A DNA stretch of 61,762 nucleotides, from contig NZ_JABEPE010000021.1 of the NCBI RefSeq assembly GCF_026788005.1, positions 1-61,762 of the forward strand, given 5' to 3'. Origin of the DNA: Alteromonas sp. a30. GTDB lineage: Bacteria > Pseudomonadota > Gammaproteobacteria > Enterobacterales > Alteromonadaceae. Positions 18,322 to 30,300 of the stretch are shown here, in pieces. A program made the position numbers and the translations under genes. Below the pieces are notes generated by a model. That model was not told the DNA's origin and made no database searches. It was given only the letters and a program-made list of their open reading frames with translations. Positions within the stretch are counted from its first letter, which is position 1; each line of letters begins with the position of its first letter.

Positions 18322-18333
18322 TTTCGCCTCCTA
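18322..18333 (-). promoter_or_regulatory. Shine-Dalgarno AGGAGG overlapping the PKS-C stop
   Basis: A perfect AGGAGG (18327-18332 on the minus strand) overlaps the TAG stop of PKS-C and stands 5 nt before the ATG of the LLM gene. This fixes the LLM start at 18321 and indicates translational coupling. Confidence 0.85.
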
Positions 18334-21300
18334 CACACTGACTTTTTGGTTTTCAAGATGCTCAGAAAAGCTTGCAACTGTGGGGAAGTCCACCAGCCAG
18401 CTTGGCTGAATATCCACCTTGAGTTGTTTTTCTAAGCGGGTGACAAGCTGCATCGCCACAATGGAATCCATGCCATAGTTTTGGAAGGTTTCCTCGTGAT
18501 CGATGTCGTTCAGCTCCAGCACGGTTGCGACGGTTTGAGCCACCACATCGGAAACCTCGGGTGTTTCGCCTGATGTTTCTGTTGGTATTTCCGTCGGTGT
18601 TTTGCTTGGCGCGCTCACTGGCGTTTCTGCAACTGGCGCGGGTGTTTTTTGCTGCTGACACGCGCTTAATACGCTATGTAAACGATGGATAAGCGCAGGC
18701 GGCATCACCTTAATTTCGTCCATCGATAAACCGGATTTCACGCGGTTGATGTCGAGCCATTCGCCCTTTTCTAACGCTTGTTCCCACTGGCTAATTTGCG
18801 CTTCAACAGGGTCGTCTGTGCTTGTGGTTGTGGTTGTGGTTGTGGTTGTGGTTGTTGCTGTAGAAACGCGCGTGTTCGCGGTTTCGGTAACGGGCACTTG
18901 CTCGGTTTCTGGCTCCGCTTGCAAACCCATAACCTTCAGGAAGGTTTGGCGATCGGCAACGGCAACCGCACCTACAACAGGGGCGTTGGCTAAATTAGCG
19001 TTATCGAACACACTTACAGCCGCATCTAGGGTGATTAAATCCGTGCCTTGCTGGGCGAATTTACGCATACGATCGGTGTCGTCGCCCGCGGCTTGCTCTT
19101 GGCGCAAGTAGTAATCCACTGTCCAAGGTCCCCAACATAAGCTGCTGGCAAAACCGTGACGAAGCCCGCGTTTCGCCAAACGATTACGGTGTTGTGCAAA
19201 GGCATTTTGGAACGCCGAGCCGTAGGCGTAATCGCAAGAACCGGGAATACCAAACGCGGCAATGGAGGAAAACATCAAGAAGCAATCAAGAGGTTGTGTT
19301 TGCGTGTGTTTATCCAGCAATAAGCAGCTTTGAATTTTGGTTTGAATATTGGTGTGAAAGTCGTTCCATTGCTTGTTCACCACAATTTCGTCTTGCACCT
19401 GATTGGCCAACAAAATCACGCCATTGATGGTACTGAATTGCGACAAAATACGTTGCATTGCGGCTGCCAAGGCAGGCTCATGGGTGACATCCGCTTGTTC
19501 GTAGTGAACCCTTGCCCCCATTGCTGTTAACGCCTGTATTTGTGCTTGCTTGGTGGCATTTAAATCGCCTCGGGACACAATCACAATATTGGCTTGATAT
19601 TGACTCGCCAAATGCTGACACACTAACTCACCAATGGGGCCTAAACCGCCCACCAGCAAATAAGTTCCGCCGGTTTTAAAAGCGGGGGCTGGAACGGCTG
19701 AGCTAGCATCAGGTGAAGGCAGTGCTAACGTGTTGTTATCTTGAATGCGTAAGCGCTCAAGGTAACGCTCACCTTGCTGGAAACGCACTTTCACGAATAA
19801 TTCTTGGTTTGGCTGAAGTGTATCTGCCAATAATTCTTGCATGATCCACTGGGCGCGGCGTGCGGGTTGCTCGTCGATAAAATTCAACGACTTCCACTGA
19901 TGACGCCTATTTTCCATGCTGGCAGTGCTTAATAAGCCAGAGAGCGCTTGTAAATCAACGGCGTTTTGTTGGGCATTTTGCGCAAACACGTAGTAACCAC
20001 GAATCGCGCTATCCCAAAAACGGCGCTGCAATAATTTAATGGCAGCAAAAGCATTACCGATGCTGCTAGCACGGTAAGTTGCGGCCTCATCTGTGCGGCT
20101 GTCACCAAGCAGCAACACCACGTTAGGCGCGTTTTCAACTAAATCGGCAGGAAGTGACGCTAATGCATTTTCCGATGCTAACGACGTAAGCGGTAAAAAC
20201 TGCCAGCCCAATAAAGCTGTACTTTCGCTTTCCTTAACGCTCTCTTTGCCATGCGTAAGCAACGCCTCGGCAATTTGCTTAAGCGCGTCTTTTTCGGCTT
20301 CATCTTGATACAAAACCCAAACCGACTGCCCAGCAAACTGCGTTACCGCTTGAGACCAGTCGATACCCGCCTCTTTCGAAGCAGCATGAGGCGCGGCCTC
20401 AACTTCTTCTGCCAGAAGCATCCAGTCGAGTGGTTTGCTTGGCTTCTCTGATAATTTCTTCTGCGATAATGGCTTTTCAGGCGAGGCTTTTTTAGGAGAA
20501 TCGTTTTCAGAGACCGGCATGTGAGCAAGCGTAATCGGCTGCAAACAAAGTTGTTGGATTTGCGCGCGAATATTACCGTTGGCATCGCACAGCGACACAT
20601 TAACGCGCATTTCGCCGTCAATTTCACTGTCACCCTCAACGCGAGGTTGCACATTAATCACTGCCCACATCACGGTTTCTAGGGGCGCATACGCCGCCAA
20701 TTCACCAATGGCTTTTACGCTGAAATAGGTATTTTCTGCTGCGCCAACCTTGGCAGATGCAAGCCCATAGGCATTACAGGCTTGGATTACCGCATCAAAA
20801 CAGCACGCTAGTTCAATATCTTGCTGACCAATCAGGCCATGAGGCACACGAATGTTGACCAGAATTTGTTGATTTTTTGCACTCACGTTTGATGCGCCCA
20901 AAGCTCCCATACTCAGCGCTTTAAGGCTTTGCACACTTTCTGGATAACGCACAACACCTAACGTTGGCGCTGGCTTTGACGTTGGCGCGTCTTGCAGCGC
21001 CGTTTGAATTTGCGTCACATCCAGTTTGCTTAACGCTTCGCTTACCACACTACTGGCGCATGCATGGGTTTGTTGCCCTGTTGCCATGCAGCGTAGCGTG
21101 AAATCCAAGGTCTTATCGCCAAAGCTGTTTTCGGTAAGACTATTTTCGGGGTGACTGTTTTTTGGGTTTAGGCTCACCTCAAACGGTGAGATGCCGGATG
21201 ATTCATCGGAAACACTCGGCGCAGGTACTAACTTACCGTTTAGTACGGCGTTTAAATCTAAATTGTGTACCGCCCAACCACGGAATTTACCGTTCAGCGC

Positions 21301-24300
21301 CGCCTGCATTTTTTGCGCGGCTAAAGTTTGCTGCACGCTGGCAATGGCGAGAGCTTCGGAATAATAACCCTCGCCGTTCACGTCAAAGCGGAATAAAGAC
21401 GGGGAAATATCCGTTGTCCGAGAGTTAGTTTGCGAGACTGCGCTTTTTGCACTCTTAGCATCGGCACGGTTCGCTTCATCAAACGGCTTAAACCAATAGC
21501 TTTCTTTAGCAAACGGGTACGTTGGCAACGACAAACGAACTAACGTGTTATTGCCAATTTCATTCACGAACAAGGCACTGTCACCATTGAACAAACCCAA
21601 GCTAAAGGCTTGTGCAAAGGTCGTTAACAGCGAAGGAGTAGCCGCTTCGCCTGCACGCATTGCTTGTAAATGTGCGTTCAACTGAGCTTTATCACAACCG
21701 GCGGTAAAGGCCGCTTTTTGCTGCTTGTCGCGGGTATTAGCAAGATAGAAATTAGCCTGAGTAAGCTTATTCCCTGCGGATTCACTTGGCGCTTGATTTA
21801 GCGCTTGGGCTAGCATCTGGCACAACTCACTCACGCTATTCACCACAAACGCGGCACGATACGCAAAGTGTTTGCGTCCGAGCATCAAGCTGTAGCTTAA
21901 AGCAAGTAAATTGGTTTGCGCGTTAGCGGGCTGATTCAAATAAGCGGCTAATTGCTGTATTTGTTGAGCAAGCTGCTCTTCGCTTCGCGCCGATAACACA
22001 ACAAGGTGCGGCTGAGCCTGAACATCAAGCGATTGGCGTACTGGCGCTTCTTGCAACACCATGTGCGCATTGGTACCACTAAAGGCAAACGAGCTAACCG
22101 TTGCGCGGCGAGGATGCTCGCCTTGCGGCCAATCCTGCAATTGTGTATTCACATAAAACGGCGTGTTGGTTAAGTCGATATGCTCATTTTGTTGCTGATA
22201 AGACGCCACTGGCGGCAACTGTTTGTGCTTTAAACTTAACAAGGCTTTTAAGAACCCGGACACACCCGCAGCGGCAAGGGTGTGACCGATATTGGCCTTC
22301 ACCGAACCCAGCGCGCAGAATTGCTGTTTTTGCGTAAAGGCAGCGTAGGATTCTTTTAAGGCTTCCACTTCAATCGGGTCGCCTAATTTCGTGCCAGTGC
22401 CGTGGGCTTCCACCAAGGAAATGCTGTCCGGCGAGATGCCAAACTCGCGATACACTTGCTGCTCAAGCTCGCTTTGCGACGCGGCACTTGGCGCGGTAAT
22501 ACCGTTGGTTTTGCCATCTTGATTAACGCCCCACCCCGCCATAATGCCGTGAATCGGGTCGCCATCGGCTAAGGCTTGTGCGTAGCGTTTTAATAACACC
22601 ACACCCACACCTTCACCGGGTACAAAACCATTGGCGCGGTTGTCGAATGTGAAACAACGACCATCTGCCGATAACATGCCGGCTTTGGTGGTCATGACAT
22701 GCAAACTTGGGCCACAAATCACACTAACGCCACCCGCTAATGCCATTTCGCATTGGCCTAACAATAAGTTGTTTGCCGCCTCGGCAATGGCCACCAAAGA
22801 CGCCGAACAGGCGGTATCAATGGCAATACTAGGGCCTTTTAAGTTTAAGAAGTAGGAAATGCGCGAGGTAAGAATCGACGGATTACCGCCCATCAACCCT
22901 TGTGCGCTCAACCCATCGGTATCTTCGTAATCGCCATACTGCCCCGTTGTGCAGCCAACAAACACACCTACACGTTTGCCAGATAAGGTATCTGGGTTGA
23001 TGGCAGCATCTTCAATGCAGTGCCAACAGGCTTGCAAGAACAAGCGTTGTTGCGGGTCCATGAATTTGGCTTCTGCGGGTGAAATAGCAAAGAATAATGG
23101 GTCGAATTTGTCGACGTTATCTAACACCCCCATCCACTGGCAGTTAGATTTGCCCGGTGCTTGTGGGTCAGCATCATAGTATTGGTTGATAGACCAACGG
23201 CTTGGCGGCACTTTGCTAATGCAGTCTTTGCCGCTGGCGATGTTGTCCCAAAAAGCGTCTAAGTCCGGCGACTGAGGGAACTGCCCAGCCATGCCTATCA
23301 CCGCAATGCGCTTATCGTCTAAATTCTGATGGCTTGATGTCGTGTTTGATTCAAACAAATCTGGCTTAGCTTGCTGGCGTTGACGCTGCATCATGGCAAT
23401 GCATTCTTGCGTACAATCCTGCATTTGCGTGGCCTGATGGCTAATAACTACCTTGCCAATATGCTCACCTTGAGACACATATTTCAACGCGTCTTGAATG
23501 GCTGCGTAAGGATAAACACGGGACACAATCGGCACAATCAATTGCGCTTCAACCATGTCCACCATGATGTCCATCACTTGCTGCTTTTCGCCGCCGCCCG
23601 TTAAGGCTAGCTTACGAAAATCCATGCTTAAGAATTGTTGATTGCTGACTAAGCGAGATAAGTCCAACTTGCCACTGGTTTTTAAGCCATGCACCGCTAA
23701 TTCAAGGTAACGACCGGATTCTGCTAAGCAATTAATACCGCGCTGAATCGCCTCGCCGGACAACATGTTTAAAACCACATCCACGCCTTTACCTTGGGTA
23801 ATTTGCGCAATCTGCTCATCGAAAGGCAGCTCTCCTGCCTTGTGTTGGTAATTCAAAATATGCGGCACACCCAATTGCGCCAAAATCTGCATTTTGTTGG
23901 CTTTACTGGTGGTGGCAAAACGCTCGCAGCCAATTAAATTGGCAAGTTGAAGCGCCATTAAGCCGCAGCCCCCTGTGGCGGTTTGAATTAACACGCTATC
24001 ACTGGATTGCAGCTTAGCCATTTCAAACGCACAAAACACAGTGCCAAACACCACGGGCAAGCTACAGGCTTGCTCGAAGCTGATATTGCGCGGCTTTCGT
24101 ACTGCACTTGTTGCAAGCACATTAACGAATTGTGCGTGACCACCCAAGTTTTCACCTGTGATGGCAATTACCGCATCGCCCACATTAAATTTAGTGACCT
24201 TTGCACCAACCTGCGTAATCACCCCAGCCACTTCAAAGCCCGGCACAAAAGGATACGCCGGAAGAGTTGGGTATAAACCGTTAACGCACATGGTATCGGG

Positions 24301-27300
24301 GAAATTAATCGCCGAGGCTTTAACTTCTAGGGTGATTTCATCATCTTTTAATGCGCCAATTTGCCAAGGCTTAATGGCGATTTCATCGAGCGTGTGAACG
24401 CTGGAGATCACCAAACCGTTAGGTCCTTGTGGCAAGGTTTGCATGGTCGCTGATTCTGGTGCTGACACTGACGTTTGTTCGACTGCTGTTTTTTCGATAG
24501 GCGCAGCAGCTTGGGTAATCGCAGTTTGCATATCTACGGGTTGCGCAGCGACTTCTTCTGTTAGCGCACCCGCATTAGACTTTCCCGCAACCGCGCCGAC
24601 TCTTGAAGCTTCACCTGCAACGAATTGCGTTAGCGCGCTGATCGTTGGGTAGTCGTAAATTTTGGTCACGGGCATAGCAAGGCCAAAGTCTTGGTTAATG
24701 CTTCTTACCCACTCCACAGCAATAATCGAATCTAACCCCAATTCATTAAAAGGCTTGTTTAAATCAATATCGTCGGCATCAACATATAACGCCTCTGCCA
24801 AACTTTCTTGAAGTTGGGATTGCACGTCATCGGCATTCACAGATGCAGTAACTGAGGTATTTACATCGACGCTTTCAGAAGCACCTTCCGTAACAGGTTC
24901 AGGCACTGGCTCAACCAAGGTAGGAGAAGCGGGCTGAGTTAGTGCCGCATTGCTGCTAGCGTGAGTGTGGATGTTTGCATCCACCACGGCACTTGCAGAT
25001 GAACCTATCAAACCGGCAATAAACTGTGCCAAGGCGTGAATATTAGGATGGTCGTACAACTTCATTACGGGGAAGTCGATATGGAAATGTTGGTTAATCC
25101 AACGCACCCACTCCACCGCAAGAATGGAATCTAACCCTAATTCAACAAAGCTTTTGTCTTGTTCGATGTCTTCAACATCTTGATATAACGCCTGTGCTAA
25201 GCCTTCTGCCAATTGTGCGGCAAGGGAATCAACATCCACTTGCGTTGCAGGTGCTTGTGAAATAGTCGCTTCTGGCAATGTTTGAGGTTGCGCTTGGGCG
25301 GTGTTTTCAATCTTATCTTGAGATTGGCTTATCACCGTTTCTTGAACACTGGACGTAGGCTGTGTTTGCGATGTCAACACATCCGATGGTGCGCCTAAGC
25401 TGAATTTGGGCTTAGGTTTATTCACTGGCTGAATACTGGCAGCCGTTACGCCAACTTGAGCGTGAATCGGTGCTGACTGCTCAACGGTGTTTTGAACAGC
25501 CAGCACGTCATCCCCTTTTGAAACTGGGTTGTGCTGATTGGCTAACGCTACACTTAGCGCGCTTGTCGCAGAACTTGTTTGCGCCTCTTTCGCTTTTACA
25601 CCTTTTACTTTCAAGCCTTTCGCTGCGGGCAAATACGCTTTTTTCGAGAACGGGTAAGTTGGCAAACTCATGCGACGCAAAGGTTGTGTGGAATTTGCCA
25701 AGTGTTGCCAAGGAATATCTAAACCTTTGGCCCATAACGAAAGTAATTTGTCGGTTTTATTGGCTGCTAACCATTTGCTTAATAACTCGCTAAAATCGCT
25801 ATCGTCAGTGAAGCGTTGTAGCAATTCATCCTGACTGCCCACCTCGCCTTGGTAATAAGTGCGGTCGCTGACGTCATTTTGTAAAACGTGCTCAAGGGCA
25901 TGTTGTAAATCGGCTAAATCGTTAGCAACAAAGGCCAAGCGATGGCGCATTTCATCGCGCCCTACGCGCAAGGTGTAAGCCAATGAGGCAAAGTCGAGGT
26001 GATTAGTGTTTTCATTAAGCGCCTGTTTCGACACAAACTCGTGTAAATTCTGTACTTGCTCGCGTAATTGCGCTTCGGTTTTAGCTGAAAGCAAAATGAT
26101 TTCTGCTGCATGGTTAACAGCAGATGTAACAGCCGGCGCGATATATTCTTCCAACACCACATGGGCATTCGCACCACCAAAACCAAAGGAACTCACGCCA
26201 GCTCGCAGCGGGAATGCGTTTCCTTGGGCATCAGCTAAGCGTGTCCACGGTTTTTGTTCTTGTAGCACATAAAACGGCGACTGCTGTAAACGTATGTAAG
26301 GGTTTACCGTGTCGCAATGCAGGTTTTTGGCAAGGGTTTGATGCTTAAATTGCAATAGCACTTTAATGAAACCGGCTACACCTGCTGCCACTTCTAAGTG
26401 ACCGATGTTGCTTTTTACTGCGCCAAGCGCAATATGCGCCGTTGCCGAAGTTGTCGTACCGTCTTTTAATGAACGTTCTTTCAGCAACGAAGCAAATGCG
26501 GATTTCAATGCGTTGATTTCAATCGGATCGCCAAGTTCTGTACCTGTGCCATGAGTTTCAATAAAGCTGACACTGGCTGGGTCGACTCCAGCGTCTTGAT
26601 ACGCCGCCGTCAACAATGCTGCTTGCGCTTTTGGATTCGGTGCAGTTAATGAATTCGCGCGACCACCGTGGTTTTCTGCACTGCCACGGATGACACCATA
26701 AATATGATCGCCATCGGCTTGCGCTTGCGTTAAGGGTTTCAGTAACACCAAACCCACACCTTCGCCTCTGGCATAACCATTGGCTTTATCCGAGAAGGTG
26801 GCGCAGCGGCCATCTAGGCTTAGCATGCCCGCGCGGTTCAAACTGGCGTGAATATCGCCATTCACTAACACGTTAACCCCGCCCGCTATTGCCAGCGGCG
26901 CTTCTTTGTTACGCAACACACGTGCTGCGCGATGAATAGCAACCAATGAGCTAGAGCACGCGGTGTCGATAGACTCGCTCGGCCCGTGTAAATCCATGAA
27001 ATAGCTAATGCGATTGGCACCAATCGATGCCGACAATCCGGTTGCCGAGTGTCCATCTATGTCGAGTCCAGCATCAGTTAAGACCTGATCAAAACCGTTA
27101 GTAGCGATCCCCACAAACACGGCGGTATTGCTCTTAGCAAGGCTAGAGGGTGCGTATCCTGCGTCTTCTACCACTTTCCACGCGTGGGTTAATAGCAAGC
27201 GTTGCTGCGGATCCATTAACGTGGCTTCGCGTGGGGAGATTTCGAAGAAGTTGCTGTCGAGCGCGAAGGCATCGTCGATGAATCCGGCCCACTTTACGTT

Positions 27301-30300
27301 GCACTTATTTGCCTCTTTGCTTGGGTCGCCCCACATAGCTTGCCAGTCCCAGCGATCATCAGGCACTTCTGCCATGCAATCTTTGCCATTACTCAGCACA
27401 TCCCAAAATTCATCGAGGTTGTTGGCTTTGGGGAAAGCGCCGCTAACACCAATAATGGCGACAGCGCTGTCGTTTGCTGTTTCAAGGTTTTGCGTGGCTG
27501 GCGTATGTTGATTCACCTCACCAATAGCCGCCTGTGCCTGAACTGGCGTAGCAACCGGCGTTACTCGAGAAGGTGGCGCAGAAGGAGTAGCTTCCACGTT
27601 ATTTTCAGCCACCGGGGTGTCGTTTTCAGATACCAAAGACAATTGTTCTTCAATAAACTCGGAAATATCTTTTAGCTCAACAAAAGCAAAGAAGTCCGGC
27701 GGCGTGCTTTCTAAACCAAACTCACGATTAATGCCCTCAGACAAGGTCACAATACCCAACGAATCGAAGGGAAATGCATGCATTTCCATATTGAGGTCAA
27801 CATCCGCTGGCGACATATCAAAGAGCATCGCCAAAGATTTTTTCACGAAAGCGTTAATATGCCCTTTGTTTACCGGTGTTTTTGCAGACGTTCGAACAAC
27901 CGGCGCGGCAACTTGTGCAGTGGGTTGAGCAAGCGCTGTGGGTTGACTTACCGGCCGCGGCGCAGGCGCACTCGCATTCACAACGGCTTGTGTTGGCAAG
28001 GTTTGTGTAACCAGTTTGGGTTTACGTTTATCCGGCGGCAAATAGCTGTGTGTTAAGTTAAATGGATAGGTCGGCAGCGCCATTTTAGCAACGCCCAGCG
28101 GGGCAATAAGCAGGTTCCAATCGAAGTTGGGCTGGCTTAGCCATAAGCTGATTAATCCATCCACATTGGCATCCACCAGCGCTGGATATTCTGCAACTTT
28201 CTTAGCGGATTTACTTAGTAATGCCTGATACTGGAAGCCAGAAGCGGTGAGCGCAGTAGGGTTAATTTGAACCGCATCGGATTGCTCACTTTGCGCCCCT
28301 TGAACCGTTGAAGCAACAAATAAAGATTGTGCTTGTTGCAAACGACTTTGCAGTTCGCTGATGGAGCTGACTGTCCATGCTAAACGGTGTTCAAAGTAGG
28401 ATTTACTGCGGTTTAGCGTCATCACTAATGAAGCTAAATAGGCATTGCCATTTGCATCTACGTTGGTATCTAACACCGAAACGAAGTCGCTTAGTTTACG
28501 CACGTAAGCCAGCAATTCGCTGGGCGTTTTTGCCGATAAACACACGGGGAAGCGAGTCAACCCTGCCACATTCACTGCCGCTTGCGGCGCACTGTGGCTC
28601 GCCAGCACAACATGAGCAGCAGCGCCGGAAAAGTTAAACGAATGTACACTGGCAATACTTTCCTCACCGTAACCGGCATTCACCACCGGACGCGTTTCGG
28701 TAGCAATATAGAGCGGCGATTTTTGCAAACGAATGTGCTGATTCGGCGCATCCACATGCAACGTGGGTGCAATGGTTTTGTGGTGCAGCATCATTACGGT
28801 TTTAATGAAACCGGCAATTCCTGCCGCCGCTTCACTGTGACCCACATTGGATTTAATCGAACCTAAACCACAGTAGTTGCGGCCAATATCAAGCTGTTGT
28901 GCTTTCGCCAATTCTTTCAAGCTTTTCGAGATCACGTTGAATTCCAAGGCATCGCCCATTTCGGTGCCTGTACCGTGCGCTTCAATGTGTACCACCTGAC
29001 GCGGGTCGACTTTGGCTTTGCGATAAACCGAAGTAATCAGCTCTGCATGTTTGTTGGAATTGGGTTGCTCGTAGAAATGCGAACGGCCGCCGTGATTTGT
29101 GCCGGTGGCTTTAATCACCGCGTAAATATGGTCGTTATCTTGCTGCGCCTGCACATAAGGTTTTAGGAACACCGCCGCGAATAATTCACCTTTACTCCAA
29201 CCATCGCCGTTTGCGGCAAAGGCTTTGCAGCGGAAATCATCCGACAAATAATCCATTGAAAGATAAGCGTTAAAACCATCTGGCGTGCAAATGTAGCTCA
29301 CGCCACCAGCAATCGCGGCGTCTATAACGCCAGCGTTAATGTCGATAACCGCTCGATCCACCGCATATAACGAACTGCAACACGCGGAGTCGAGCGTTTG
29401 GCTTGGCCCGTTTACATCAAGGAAATAAGAAGTGCGGTTGGCAATACCGGAAATAGCACAGCCTGTTCCAACAAATTGCGAGTCGAAACGATGTTGCGAT
29501 ACTAAATGCAAGTATTCACAGGCAATGGCACCAGCATACACGCCGATTTTTTTGCCGGAGAAAGACAACGGATAATAACCTGCGTCTTCAATGGCTTGCC
29601 AACTTGCCACTAGGAACAAGCGTTGTTGCGGATCCATTGCTAAGGCTTCTTCTTCGCTTAACCCGAAAAAGGTTGGGTCGAAGTAATCGGAATGTTCAAC
29701 AAAACCGCCGTACAAGCCTTTTAGCTCGGTCATGTCTTCTTCAAACAAGGCGTAAACCAAGTGACGGCGCGACGCAGGGATTTCGGTGATTAAGTCTTCA
29801 CCCTTGCGCAATTTTTCCCAGAAATCGTGAGCATTGTCTGCGCCCGGATACAAACCGCCAACACCCACCACGGCCACTTCACCGCTTGGTGATTTTGGCT
29901 CTGCGGCATGAGAAGTAACCTCTTTAGCTGCGACTGTTTGAGAAACCGCAACGGACGCCGTAGCACCGCTTTGCGCGGGTGCAATCGACATTGCCGCCAT
30001 TTCTGGCGCAGCCGCTACCTGTGGTTCAGGTTTTGATTCGGCCTTGGCTTCAGTTTTCGATTCAGCATTAACCCCTAAATCATTTCCAAAGATTTGCATC
30101 AACTCTTCTTGATATTCTTCAGCAAGGAATTCCGCCATATCCTTAATGCAAGTGTACTCGAACATTAAAGTGGCAGGCATATCAATGGAAATGGATTGGT
30201 TAGCCTGCTCGGTTAACTCGTTAACAGCAATCGAATCCATGCCTAAATGCTCAAGCCCTTCATCCACTGGCACTTCATCAATATCTAACTTCAAAAAGTT

